Positions 15,789-24,275 are shown, numbered from the stretch's first letter. The stretch is 42,051 nt of DNA from SAR202 cluster bacterium Io17-Chloro-G4 (GCA_002816455.1 MUCR01000058.1:1-42051); one strand, 5' to 3'. Notes: generated by a model from the sequence alone, not told the origin. Translations and numbers: made by a program.

Positions 15789-16979
15789 CTACATCAGCAA
15801 TTTTGTTTTCAAAGAATCAAACTCGTCGCGGGTCAGGTAACCCTGTTCCAACAACTTAGCCGAGCGCTCCAGAGCGTCGACCGTGCTGTTCTTATCATTG
15901 CCACCATTGGGCAGAGCAACTAGGCTGGGTCCGGCCTTCTTGACGTCGGTTAACCCGCAAAGCCCCATGGCGATGTCAAGCTCGTTTCGCAAAATTTGCA
16001 GTACGTGGCTCATCCCGTCCTCACCGCCCACCGACAAGCCCCAGAAAATGGGCCTGCCGACGAATACCGCTTTAGCTCCCAGTGCCAGGCATTTCAGCAC
16101 GTCGGTGCCTCGGCGTATGCCGCCGTCGATGTACACTTCGGCCCGGTCGCCGACGGCTTCGACGATCTCAGGGAGCATTTGGATGGTGCCGGATGCCCCC
16201 TCCAGAGCGTGCCCACCGTGGTTTGATACTACCAGACCCTCTACGCCGTATTCGGTGCATAGCCTGGCATCTTCAGCTGTTTGAATCCCCTTGATGACGA
16301 TAGGCATTGATGTCAGAGAACGCAGCCATTCCAAATCAGACCAATTCAACGCCGACTCAAACATGTCACCAAAGTTTTCGCGGTTGGGTAAATCCGGTAA
16401 CTCGATGCCGACAAAATTCTTTAAAATCCGCTCCGCGTCCAGAGTGTAGGCGTAGCGGGCTTCCCGCTCCGTCGACCTAGCGCCGAGGTTGTCAACCGTT
16501 AGCATCAATGCGCTGTACCCGGCTTGCTGAGCCCGGCGCACTAGAATCTCCGTCAGCTCGCGGTCTTTGAAGAAGTACAACTGGAACCACAGCGGCCCGG
16601 TCGCTGCTTCCGCCACCTCTTCGATGCTGTAACTGGAGGCCGTGCTGAGGCTCATGATAGTTCCAGACGCGCCCGCAGCCCTGGCTGACGCCAGTTCGCC
16701 CTGAGGGTGGGCACGTTGGTGGGTCCCGGTAGGGGCTAGCATGATTGGGTAGTCTATTTTTTGCCCCAGGACCTCGGTCGACAGGCTTCGGTTACTTACG
16801 TCGGTCAACACTCTGGGCCGTAGCTTTATAGCGTCCAAAGCAGCCAAGTTGTTGGTGTTAGAAAACATGGTGGGGCCGCCGTAGGTGCTGAACAGCCGGT
16901 CGAAGAGAGCAATCGGCATGGTCTGTCTGGCCCGAGCCTCATAATCGGGAATGGTCAATAAAGGCGCTTGGGTTGTCAT
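15789..16979 (-). CDS. FMN-dependent alpha-hydroxyacid dehydrogenase with C-terminal SHOCT-like tail
   Basis: ATG 16979 has AAGGGAG five bases upstream. The longer start would run into the preceding gene. Residues 1-350 form the FMN-dependent (S)-2-hydroxyacid dehydrogenase TIM barrel: APTGTHQRAHPQGE (82-95), WFQLYFFKD (131-139), Lys230, SNHGGHALEGA (252-262) with catalytic His254, and IDGGIRRGTDVLKCLALGA (284-302). The usual HGGR arginine that holds the substrate carboxylate is His257 here. After a Gly/Asn linker, residues 365-396 (LERSAKLLEQGYLTRDEFDSLKTKLL) match the SHOCT pattern, an oligomerisation-like short C-terminal domain not usual on this enzyme. The changed arginine suggests a substrate other than lactate or glycolate. 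Confidence 0.9.
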   Translation of the reverse strand: MTTQAPLLTIPDYEARARQTMPIALFDRLFSTYGGPTMFSNTNNLAALDAIKLRPRVLTDVSNRSLSTEVLGQKIDYPIMLAPTGTHQRAHPQGELASARAAGASGTIMSLSTASSYSIEEVAEAATGPLWFQLYFFKDRELTEILVRRAQQAGYSALMLTVDNLGARSTEREARYAYTLDAERILKNFVGIELPDLPNRENFGDMFESALNWSDLEWLRSLTSMPIVIKGIQTAEDARLCTEYGVEGLVVSNHGGHALEGASGTIQMLPEIVEAVGDRAEVYIDGGIRRGTDVLKCLALGAKAVFVGRPIFWGLSVGGEDGMSHVLQILRNELDIAMGLCGLTDVKKAGPSLVALPNGGNDKNSTVDALERSAKLLEQGYLTRDEFDSLKTKLLM

Positions 16980-17031
16980 TGTGTCTCCCTTCCTAATTCG
17001 CTTGCTTAAGTCGATTTGTACTCTAAAGACA

Positions 17032-17739
17032 TTAAAGGGCCTCCAGGGCATTTACGACTTCGTCGGCGGACTTAATCGCAGCGTCTTTGTAGCTCATGCT
17101 GAGGATCGAGTGTTCGTGGAGTTGGGGCGCCATGGCCGCCGTGGCATCTTCTACCACAATGGTACCGTAGTCTAGTTCGGCTGCGCTTCGTGTGGAGGAC
17201 TCGACACAACCGTTCGTGACAACGCCCATGATAATTAGGTTGTTGATGCCCATGTTTCGCAGCAACCGGTCAATGTTGGTGGAGTTGAATACGCTGGAAG
17301 TCACTTTGCTAATTACCAGTTCGTCCTCCCTTGGCGCCACCTCAGGAAGTATTTGGGCATCTTTGGTGTCCCTGGGTGTCTTCAACCCTAGGGCCTTGTA
17401 CCGAAGTGTGCTGTCCCTGCCATCTTCAGTCTGTGAAGCAACGCGGACGTGAATCACCTCAACCCCAGCCTGGCGTGCCGCCGCCAGCACTCGTTGCATG
17501 TTGGGAAGCACAAGCTCGTCTAAACGGCTCCAGTAGTAATCAAGCTTGTCTTGTAGCCCTAGGGCCTTCGCCCTAGCGCCCAAGCCATAGTCCGGGTGGG
17601 CGTCCATGTATTGAACGTCGATGCACAGCAATGCCGTGTTGTCCTTAGTAAGCTGAGGCTCAGGGATATCGCCAAAAAGGGTTATAAGCATATCCTGGAG
17701 TTCGTCGTTGGACATACGTCCGGTGCTTGCGTCGTTCAT
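17032..17739 (-). CDS. Isochorismatase-like cysteine hydrolase
   Basis: The 235-residue enzyme has the complete triad of the family: Asp41 in LLCIDVQ, Lys145 in VISKVTSSVF and Cys178 in IMGVVTNGCVESS, with the cis-peptide loop before the Cys. An N-terminal extension of about 30 residues precedes the core. Members cleave C-N bonds in small amides, for example N-carbamoylsarcosine, ureidoacrylate or maleamate. Its stop lies 52 bp before the FMN dehydrogenase start, and ATG 17739 has an AGGGAAG ribosome site. The setting among amidases, deacetylases and hydroxylases suggests breakdown of a nitrogen-containing compound. Confidence 0.92.
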   Translation of the reverse strand: MNDASTGRMSNDELQDMLITLFGDIPEPQLTKDNTALLCIDVQYMDAHPDYGLGARAKALGLQDKLDYYWSRLDELVLPNMQRVLAAARQAGVEVIHVRVASQTEDGRDSTLRYKALGLKTPRDTKDAQILPEVAPREDELVISKVTSSVFNSTNIDRLLRNMGINNLIIMGVVTNGCVESSTRSAAELDYGTIVVEDATAAMAPQLHEHSILSMSYKDAAIKSADEVVNALEAL

Positions 17740-17763
17740 CTCATACTTCCCTTCAAGTCAAAG

Positions 17764-18681
17764 TCACGCCACCGGAGGGTTACTGCGATACCAGTCGATT
17801 ATTTCCGAACCACAGGCAGCCCAGACACTTTGTCGGCGCATCATATGTCCCAGGGCGTCATCTAGGTAGCGAATGCGAAAGGGCTGCCCAATTAGCCAAG
17901 GGTGTAGGTTAAGCGTCAGGAGTCTCCCGCTTTCGGCGGAATCCCGGTACATGATGTCGAAACATTCTTTGAGGATTTCCTTATACTTGCCGATTGCCAT
18001 ATGCCGATCCCAGAGAGCGTTGACATCATCCAATTCCAGCATCACGGGCAGAGCGAACAGCTCTCCATGGGGACTCTTTAATGGAAAGGGCTGCTCGTCG
18101 TTCGTCCAATCGCACACGTACTGAATACCTTCCTGAGATAAGAGTTGAGGTGTCCTTGTTGACTCCCCGTACTCAGGTCCCAGCCAACCAACCGGGGCGA
18201 CTCCGGTGGCACGTTTCAGAGTTTCCACCGAGTTCCGAATGTACTCGCGCTCCTTTTGCTCCGACATTTCGCTAGTGATCATCTGGCTAACCGATATCCC
18301 GTGTGCGATGATCTCGCAACCGTGGTTTAGGCAGTAGTCAACGAGATAAGGATAGTGCTCGGCAGTGACGGCATCCATTGCAATTGTGGGTTTGATTCCA
18401 TACTTATCCAGTACATTAAGCACCCGAAAAATCCCCACCCGGTGGCCGTAATCCCGGTGAGACAGGCGCATGTAGTCCGGGAAAGGGCGTGGCCATACAC
18501 CGCCCGACAATGCAGCTACTTGGAAGCTTCCGTCTGGGGGCTCCCATTCGAGACGTTCTAGATTTACGATGACGCACAGCGCGACTCTGGAGCCCTCCGG
18601 CCAACGCAGCACACCCCTTTTTGTAAATGGAGACCAGTCGTAGTGGTCGTGGTCCATCCCTAGACGACGCTCTGCAGGCAT
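17764..18681 (-). CDS. PuuE-like polysaccharide deacetylase-family hydrolase
   Basis: The 305-residue protein belongs to the NodB-fold group with PuuE allantoinase and related enzymes, with the segments LSHRDYGHRVGIFRVLNVLDKYGI, HGCEIIAHGISVSQ, a GP-x-YGES loop, CDWTNDEQPFPL and LNLHPWLIGQPFRIRYLDDAL. In this subfamily the usual two-Asp NodB motif is degenerate, and metal ligands are expected among the HG and LHP histidines. Known relatives open cyclic amides or hydantoin-like rings instead of deacetylating sugars. It is followed after 24 bp by the cysteine hydrolase gene, as would fit ring opening followed by amide cleavage; that link is inference. Confidence 0.88.
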   Translation of the reverse strand: MPAERRLGMDHDHYDWSPFTKRGVLRWPEGSRVALCVIVNLERLEWEPPDGSFQVAALSGGVWPRPFPDYMRLSHRDYGHRVGIFRVLNVLDKYGIKPTIAMDAVTAEHYPYLVDYCLNHGCEIIAHGISVSQMITSEMSEQKEREYIRNSVETLKRATGVAPVGWLGPEYGESTRTPQLLSQEGIQYVCDWTNDEQPFPLKSPHGELFALPVMLELDDVNALWDRHMAIGKYKEILKECFDIMYRDSAESGRLLTLNLHPWLIGQPFRIRYLDDALGHMMRRQSVWAACGSEIIDWYRSNPPVA

Positions 18682-18747
18682 GCTACGCCCCCCTAAAACT
18701 CTACTAGCTGAAGGCTGATATATTTTCCGGTTTCGCCATCTGGTTAA

Positions 18748-19656
18748 CTACTTATTAAACCGATCCGCATGGGCCACAGCCTGGTCATAGTTATTGGCAA
18801 TGTAATATTCGGCTATCTCGTCGGCGGTGGTCTGCCAAACGCCGTCGTGGGACATGATGTAGCTTAGAGCTTCATCCAAGTATTTGACCCGGTGGGGCTG
18901 GCCCAGGAGATATGGGTGGATGGCGATACACATTACCCTTCCGCTCTCTGCGCCTTCTTCGTATAGCTGATCGAATTGGGCCTTGCAGATCTCCACAAAG
19001 TAGTCACCCTCAAAGTGGTGCCTGAATAGAAGTCCGTCGTTGACTTCAATGGAGTAAGGCACCGAGACCATTTTCCCAGTCTTCACCTTGATAGGTACTG
19101 GTTGGTCGTCGTGCATCCAGTCGCTGTGATAAATGAGCCCCGCTTCCGCCATCAGGTCTGGGCTGTTAACCGAACTGAAGCCCGAAGGACCGAACATCCC
19201 CTTGAGCTTTTTCCCAGTGTGGCGTCGCAGGGTTTCAATGCAGTCTTGATACCACTCCCGCTCCCGATCCTCCGACCAAGTGTTGATGTACTCGGTGTTG
19301 TAGATTCCATGGCTCATAAAGTCCCAGTCCCGCTCTACCATGGCTTCGGCCACTTCGGGGAAATGCTCAAGCACTGCGAGGTTTAGCGACACACAGCACC
19401 TGATATTGTTATTATCCAGCGCTTCCAGCATCCGCCAAAAGCCTATTCGATTGCCGTAGTCGCGATATGAATACTGTTGGGTGTCGGGATGGGGAGTTCG
19501 CGGCCAGGGATTCGTTTGTCCATCTAGGTCGGGAAGGTATTCGTAGTGTTCCACATTGGGGGCTACCCAAACGGCCACACGCGCGTCGTTGGGCCATTTT
19601 ATAACGGGACGGTCGATGATGGGACTATAGTCAACTCTGTAGGGCGGTAGCGCCAT
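18748..19656 (-). CDS. PuuE-like polysaccharide deacetylase-family hydrolase, paralogue
   Basis: I chose ATG 19656 (MALPPYRVDYSP) because AGGAGG lies nine bases upstream; the longer reading adds a non-conserved Arg-rich stretch. The 302-residue product has the same signature blocks as its neighbour: YSYRDYGNRIGFWRMLEALD, RDWDFMSHGIYNTEY, GPSGFSSVNSPDLM, HSDWMHDDQPVPI and IAIHPYLLGQPHRVKYLDEAL. The two paralogues are clearly diverged, so a recent duplication is unlikely. Role is as for the neighbour: hydrolysis of a cyclic amide or related C-N bond, with the actual substrate unknown. Confidence 0.9.
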   Translation of the reverse strand: MALPPYRVDYSPIIDRPVIKWPNDARVAVWVAPNVEHYEYLPDLDGQTNPWPRTPHPDTQQYSYRDYGNRIGFWRMLEALDNNNIRCCVSLNLAVLEHFPEVAEAMVERDWDFMSHGIYNTEYINTWSEDREREWYQDCIETLRRHTGKKLKGMFGPSGFSSVNSPDLMAEAGLIYHSDWMHDDQPVPIKVKTGKMVSVPYSIEVNDGLLFRHHFEGDYFVEICKAQFDQLYEEGAESGRVMCIAIHPYLLGQPHRVKYLDEALSYIMSHDGVWQTTADEIAEYYIANNYDQAVAHADRFNK

Positions 19657-19973
19657 GACGGTGTACCTCCTCCGGATTGTGGGTTCACGATTACATTCCG
19701 AGCCCAAGGACCCATGCTAATAGCGGTCTAGACGGCCAAGGCAAGGCCATTGTAGAGAGGCACCTATAGAGCGTCAAGACAATCTAAAGGTCCCAGTTGT
19801 CAAACCCGTCCTACGTGCGAGTATGTGGGAGATGTAGACCGGAGTCGAGGACTGGCGTGTGCCAGGAAGGTGAAAGTCTCGAACGCCATTGGCTTCTTGG
19901 ATTCCTGCTTTCTCTGGAATGACAACCGGAATGACAACGGGAATGACAAAGAAAAGTGCAGCAGAAATCAAAA
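19657..19973. other. Intergenic region with a dispersed-repeat remnant
   Basis: This 317-bp gap has no supported gene. It holds ggattcctgctttctctggaatgaca-type sequence at 19899-19924, which in translation gives the VIPEKAGIQ / HSRESRNP peptides typical of a widespread bacterial intergenic repeat. It also holds three 12-bp tandem units ggaatgacaa(cc/cg/ag) at 19916-19951. No clear promoter is seen. Confidence 0.6.
19916..19951. repeat. 12-bp tandem repeat, three units
   Basis: Units ggaatgacaacc, ggaatgacaacg and ggaatgacaaag follow each other directly at 19916, 19928 and 19940. They extend the end of the dispersed palindromic repeat ggattcctgctttct...ggaatgac, so the expansion probably arose by slippage at that element. 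Confidence 0.85.
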
Positions 19974-21377
19974 CTATGCGTTGGGAGGCTTGACGGTATG
20001 CCAGGGTGTGTTTTGCTCATATGCGTGCCCCACCCTCAATACCGTCTCCTCCTCGAACGGTCGGCCTCCAATCTGAAGTCCGATGGGTAGACCCCGGGAG
20101 TTGAACCCACAATTAACGGAAAGCGCCGGTGCGTTGGCCAGGTTGAACGGTCTTGTCATGACCGGGGTAATTCCCGCAGCCATCTCCTTGGAAGTGATGG
20201 TCGGATCGTCCGTTAACTTCGGGGCACAATCTTTCGAGCTAGGTAGAATCAAGACATCATAGTTGTTCAGAGCCTCTAGTACCTGGTGCCGCACAAGCTC
20301 TCTAAGTTTTTGGACTTTGTAGTAGGCTTGGGCTGGCATGATTGCGCCGGTTAATAGCCCGATCTGATTAGAATGTCCGAAGTCGTGGAGATTGTTCCGA
20401 ATCCAATCCCTATAGGTCGTCGCCGATTCCACGTTTATTAGCGCCCCAGTGATTGTCCCGCCGTGAACGGTGAGAGGTAGGGAGACTTCTTCCACTGTGG
20501 CTCCCATTTCCCCTAGGACCGATCCGGCTTGGACCACTGCGTCTCGAACTTCGTGGTCCACTATCTCATTGTGAATCAGCTCTGTAATTGCCCCAACCCG
20601 CACTCCCCGTATATCGCCACTTAAAGCGCTCCGGTAGTCCGGCACTGGCACATCCCGGCTGTAGGCGTCTTTAGGGTCGTAGCCGGCTATGGCTCCCAAT
20701 GTAATGGCGGCATCTTCGACCGTGCGAGAAATCGGACCGACTTGGTCCATGGACCAAGAGCCTGGCATGACTCCGTAACGGCTAACTCGGCCCCACGTTG
20801 GCCGCAAACCCGCAAGGCCGCACCAAGCGGCTGGCCGCCGAATGGAGCCTCCAGTATCCTCTCCCAAAGACGTAGCACACAGAAAGGCGGCAGTTGCCGA
20901 ACCTGAGCCACCGCTAGACCCACCGGTGAACCTGTCCAAGTCCCAAGGATTACGATTCGGGCTATAGCGCTGCGAACTACCGATGGCAAACTCAGTCAGA
21001 TTGGTTTTGCCTAGGATAATTGAGCCAGCTTTTTTCAAGTTCCCAATTACCGTGGCGTCTTCTTCGGGGAAGTAGTCTGCCATTAGTCGGGATCCGATGG
21101 TGGTGCGGACGCCCTTGGTCCATATTTGGTCTTTGACCGCCACTGGTATTCCGTGCATCGCACCCAAGTAATTCCCTTCCGCGATAGCCTGTTCCGCCTC
21201 CCTTGCGGAATGCAATGCCTCTTGCCGACAGACCGTAAGGTAGGAGTTGAACTTGAAATTCAAGCTGTCGATGCGGTCCAAATACGATTCTACAACCTCT
21301 ACAGGGGAGACCTCTTTTCGGCCTATCAGATCCGAAAGTCCGGCCAAAGAGAGGAACGGTATATCCTTCTTATCCAT
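19974..21377 (-). CDS. Amidase signature-family amidohydrolase
   Basis: ATG 21377 (MDKKDIPFLS) has AAAGGTG upstream, so I prefer it to the GTG at 21386. The 467-residue protein has the full Ser-cisSer-Lys triad region: Lys in IPVAVKDQIWTKG (about 81), GGSSGGSGSATAAF with the cis-Ser, and GEDTGGSIRRPA with the nucleophile Ser. The C-terminal GFNSRGLPIGLQIGG is also typical. It is of normal length and close to GatA/6-aminohexanoate-type amidases, but no GatB or GatC is nearby, so it is a catabolic amidase and not the tRNA amidotransferase. It lies upstream of the two deacetylase genes. Confidence 0.93.
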   Translation of the reverse strand: MDKKDIPFLSLAGLSDLIGRKEVSPVEVVESYLDRIDSLNFKFNSYLTVCRQEALHSAREAEQAIAEGNYLGAMHGIPVAVKDQIWTKGVRTTIGSRLMADYFPEEDATVIGNLKKAGSIILGKTNLTEFAIGSSQRYSPNRNPWDLDRFTGGSSGGSGSATAAFLCATSLGEDTGGSIRRPAAWCGLAGLRPTWGRVSRYGVMPGSWSMDQVGPISRTVEDAAITLGAIAGYDPKDAYSRDVPVPDYRSALSGDIRGVRVGAITELIHNEIVDHEVRDAVVQAGSVLGEMGATVEEVSLPLTVHGGTITGALINVESATTYRDWIRNNLHDFGHSNQIGLLTGAIMPAQAYYKVQKLRELVRHQVLEALNNYDVLILPSSKDCAPKLTDDPTITSKEMAAGITPVMTRPFNLANAPALSVNCGFNSRGLPIGLQIGGRPFEEETVLRVGHAYEQNTPWHTVKPPNA

Positions 21378-21448
21378 GTCAAACACCTTTCGATCATTCT
21401 TTATACTGCGTAATTCGTAATTGCGCGGGCTGCCAATTGCATTTGCCG

Positions 21449-22348
21449 TTAAACTTTAATATATTTTGTGGCTATCCCGTTGCCCGTCTTTCTCCCCGTA
21501 CCGCTGACCAGGTAGATGTCCCCATGGTTGTCCGGCCAAATCTGGTGACTCCTAGGCGTGCTCCACTGAGCCATCACCTTCCCTTCACCGTCCCGGACCG
21601 TTAGCAAGCCGTCCGGACTTTCGTTACTCTCCCGTTCAGCCAAGTAGAACACACCGTTGGAGTCAATGTGCAGATCTGTTGGGAGCCGCACGTTGGTCCA
21701 CTGGGTGAGGAACTCGCCCTCGGGCGAAAAAATCTGAATCCGATTGTTCTTCCGGTCACATACGTAGATGTTTCCCGCGCCGTCGATCCAAAGACAGTGG
21801 GGAGAGAAAAATTCGCTTGGGGCGCTCGTTCCAGGCTCGCCCCAAGACGCAATTAGTTCACCTTGGCTGGAAAACCGATGTACTCGGCTGTTGCGGTAAC
21901 CATCCGATACATATAGGTCTCCAGAGGGAGAAGGTGACAATCGGGTCGGTCTGTTGAACGGCCCTCCAGCTCTCAGCACTACCGCCTCGTCTTCAAAACA
22001 CCCGGTATCCGATGGTTGACCACGGGTACCCAACTCCAGCAATTTACCTCCACTGGTGGTCAACTTGAGCGCCACGTGATCTCCACGATCAGCCAGGTAG
22101 ATAATGTCCTCCCTGTCGATGAACATGGTGTGTGGCTCGTTGATTATTTCCTCACCCCACGAGTCTAGGAACGTGCCACTGCCATCAAAAACTAAAATAG
22201 GCGGATTTTGCTGTTGCTGGCAAAAGTAAACCCTGTCTTGAGAATCGACTACCACACCGGTCACCACACCCACTCCCAAGCCCGGAGGGACTTGCCCCCA
22301 ACTCTCGACGAGGTCGTATCGGTATTCTCCTTCCCCCACTGTAGTCAT
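21449..22348 (-). CDS. NHL-repeat beta-propeller protein
   Basis: ATG 22348 has GGAG six bases upstream. The 299-residue protein is a six-bladed propeller of NHL repeats: VTGVVVDSQDRVYFCQQ, PHTMFIDREDIIYLADRGDH, PTRLSPSPSGDLYVSDGYRNSRVHRFS, PHCLWIDGAGNIYVCDRKNNRIQIFSPEGEFLTQW, and DLHIDSNGVFYLAE. There is no signal peptide. Proteins of this type include peptidyl-alpha-hydroxyglycine lyase-like and 6-bladed lactonase-like proteins. I cannot assign an activity. A perfect 12-bp palindrome (aattccggaatt, 22377-22388) lies 29 bp before the start. Confidence 0.88.
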   Translation of the reverse strand: MTTVGEGEYRYDLVESWGQVPPGLGVGVVTGVVVDSQDRVYFCQQQQNPPILVFDGSGTFLDSWGEEIINEPHTMFIDREDIIYLADRGDHVALKLTTSGGKLLELGTRGQPSDTGCFEDEAVVLRAGGPFNRPTRLSPSPSGDLYVSDGYRNSRVHRFSSQGELIASWGEPGTSAPSEFFSPHCLWIDGAGNIYVCDRKNNRIQIFSPEGEFLTQWTNVRLPTDLHIDSNGVFYLAERESNESPDGLLTVRDGEGKVMAQWSTPRSHQIWPDNHGDIYLVSGTGRKTGNGIATKYIKV

Positions 22349-22376
22349 GATTTTCTCCGATGATCCTTTTGGAAAC

Positions 22377-22388
22377 AATTCCGGAATT
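22377..22388. promoter_or_regulatory. Palindrome before the NHL gene
   Basis: The exact palindrome aattccggaatt lies 29-40 bp upstream of ATG 22348, where an operator could overlap the promoter. A 12-bp palindrome can also occur by chance. Confidence 0.25.
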
Positions 22389-22504
22389 AAGTCAACCTCA
22401 TGTTTGCCTAATCAGACTGGGAATTGATCGTCCGGCCAAAAAAGAGGCAGTTCAGATTGACAATCCACGCCAGTTTTGTTTTACCGGTACCTTGAATATT
22501 TTGA

Positions 22505-22972
22505 TCAGGCGGGCACGAATAACGGCAGTACTACCTCCTGCTGACCTGCTGGGACCATGAAGGTAACCTGAACCGGCATGCCGATGAAAATTTCCTCGGG
22601 AGCAACATTCAATACGTTGGTGCAAATGCGTAACCCATCCTGCTCTTCCAACTGAATAACGGCTATGTTATAGGGCAACTGGTTCTTTTCCCGGATAGCG
22701 AGGTGCACCGGATGGCGCACCACCACGAAGGAATACACCTCACCCTGGCCGCTGACTGCAGTCCAACTGTAGCTCGTCGAGTGACAATGGGGGCACATAG
22801 GGGTGGGCAAATGTCGAAATACCAAGCATTCGGCGCACTGTTGAATCCGAAGCACGTGGCTTAGTGCCCCCTGCCAGAATCCTTCTTCATAATCCGGCAG
22901 TGCTTCCAGATCGGGAAGCGGAATGCCCTCTAATGGTCCAGTCATCGGCCGTGTGTGGCCCGGCTCGGTCAT
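22505..22972 (-). CDS. Zn-ribbon OB-fold (DUF35) protein, partner of thiolase
   Basis: The 155-residue protein has the rubredoxin-like zinc ribbon Cys46-x2-Cys49 ... Cys60-x2-Cys63 (QQCAECLVFRHLPTPMCPHC), then an OB fold (VSGQGEVYSFVVVRHPVH, YNIAVIQLEEQ, GMPVQVTFMV). DUF35 proteins pair with SCP2-like thiolases, as ChsH2 DUF35 with the Ltp2 aldolase or as partners of acetoacetyl-CoA thiolases in archaea. The adjacent upstream gene (22997-24187) is exactly such a thiolase, which supports a two-subunit complex acting on CoA thioesters. Confidence 0.93.
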   Translation of the reverse strand: MTEPGHTRPMTGPLEGIPLPDLEALPDYEEGFWQGALSHVLRIQQCAECLVFRHLPTPMCPHCHSTSYSWTAVSGQGEVYSFVVVRHPVHLAIREKNQLPYNIAVIQLEEQDGLRICTNVLNVAPEEIFIGMPVQVTFMVPAGQQEVVLPLFVPA

Positions 22973-22996
22973 ATCTACTCCTTCAGTTGGTCTCCT

Positions 22997-24187
22997 TTAG
23001 CCCCTTCTGATGATAACGGCGGCGCTCAGCTGGGCCACGCTGCTGCAAGAAAGGACTCTATTGATAGTCTTGTGGGGCGGTTGAGCAGTGGAAGTGCCTC
23101 TGATTAGCCTCACCGCTTCTTGGGGATGTGTCAGACCGTGGATATAAGCCTCCGAGTGATTGCCGCCATGGGTGTTGGTAGGTAGCAGACCGTCAAACCG
23201 TATATTCTGTCCACCTTCCACGAAATCCTTGGCTTCTCCGATTGGCACGAAGCCGTAGGCCTCCAAGTTCAGTAAGCAAAAAGGCGTGAAATGGTCGTAG
23301 AACATGAAAGCGTCAATGTCCTCCGGGCCAAGGCGGGCGCGGGCCCAAAGATCCCTAGAAGTATTCGTTGACTCGGCTACCGCAAGGTCGGGGCGATAGA
23401 TAATTCCTTCATTTTGGGGACCGGATCCTTGGGCCGCCGCTTCCACCAACACGATTTGATCCGAATGGCGCAGGTTGCGGGCACGCTCCGGAGTGGTTAG
23501 CACCATTGCCGCTGCCCCGTCATTCTCTTGGCAAAAATCCAGCACGTGCAAGGGCTCTGCCACCATACGGGAATTCTGGTGCTCATCTATGGTAAAAGGT
23601 TCCCTCCGGAGGGCCCGGGGATTCCGGGAGGCATGCTCCCGAAGTGTCACGGCAACCCAGCCAAAGTGGCGGCTGGTAGCGCCGGATGCATGCATATACC
23701 GGCGCACAAACATGCCGAACTGGTGCCCCGGCGCCAGGTTTCCCCAAGGCTCGGCGAAAGCCCGCTGACCACCGGTGATGCGCTCCGGCCCCCCCGCCTG
23801 GCCCAAACGCACACCTGACCTGAGGTTGGCCGCCCGGAAACACACTACATAGTTGCCAAACCCCGCAGCCACCGCAGCGGCGGCGTGGCCAACTACGGCG
23901 TTCCCTGCTCCTCCACCATATGCGACGCATTCCCAGTGGCGCAAGTTCTTGATTCCCAACGACTGAACCAGCAGCGTTTCTTGGTTGGAGTCCATTTCGT
24001 AACGGACCAAACCATCGACGTCTTGGGGTGAGATTCCAGCGTCGTCGCAAGCGGCTTTAATTGCTTCACAAGCAAGCTGTATCTCGCTGCGGCCCGAATT
24101 CCAGGAAAACTCGGTCTCCCCGATCCCAACGATGGCGGCCTTATCTTTGATTCCGTTGGTATCAACTGCAGTAATGTTCGTTGTCAT
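22997..24187 (-). CDS. SCP2/Ltp2-like thiolase-family protein
   Basis: ATG 24187 (MTTNITAVDTNGIKDKAAIVG) has AAGGA eight bases upstream. The longer start would encode only a 12-bp tandem repeat. The 396-residue protein begins AAIVGIGETEFSWNSGRSEIQLACEAIKAACDDAGI and has the C-terminal GLLPTNTHGGNHSEAYIHGL motif with the conserved His. At the position of the thiolase nucleophile it reads VAYGGGAGNAVVGHA with no Cys, as in Ltp2-type retro-aldolases. It probably cleaves or transfers a side chain from an acyl-CoA together with the DUF35 protein, not classical thiolysis. Confidence 0.92.
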   Translation of the reverse strand: MTTNITAVDTNGIKDKAAIVGIGETEFSWNSGRSEIQLACEAIKAACDDAGISPQDVDGLVRYEMDSNQETLLVQSLGIKNLRHWECVAYGGGAGNAVVGHAAAAVAAGFGNYVVCFRAANLRSGVRLGQAGGPERITGGQRAFAEPWGNLAPGHQFGMFVRRYMHASGATSRHFGWVAVTLREHASRNPRALRREPFTIDEHQNSRMVAEPLHVLDFCQENDGAAAMVLTTPERARNLRHSDQIVLVEAAAQGSGPQNEGIIYRPDLAVAESTNTSRDLWARARLGPEDIDAFMFYDHFTPFCLLNLEAYGFVPIGEAKDFVEGGQNIRFDGLLPTNTHGGNHSEAYIHGLTHPQEAVRLIRGTSTAQPPHKTINRVLSCSSVAQLSAAVIIRRG

Positions 24188-24201
24188 GATCTGTCCTTGT
24201 T

Positions 24202-24237
24202 CCCAGGGCAAATCCCAGGGCAAATCCCAGGGCAAAT
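24202..24237. repeat. 12-bp tandem repeat, three units
   Basis: Three exact copies of cccagggcaaat at 24202, 24214 and 24226, directly before the thiolase ribosome site. Copy number could vary between strains by slippage and change the spacing between genes. If translated, the units read PWDL. Confidence 0.9.
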
Positions 24238-24275
24238 CTCAATGCAGGACACAGTGGAGACGTGGCAGTGTTTTT

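Noticed and set aside
19974-21377. GatA subunit of the tRNA-dependent amidotransferase
   Set aside because: No GatB or GatC nearby and the neighbours are catabolic hydrolases.
24188-24235. Longer thiolase N-terminus MPWDLPWDLPWEQG
   Set aside because: It is only the translation of the 12-bp tandem repeat; a better ribosome site serves ATG 24187.
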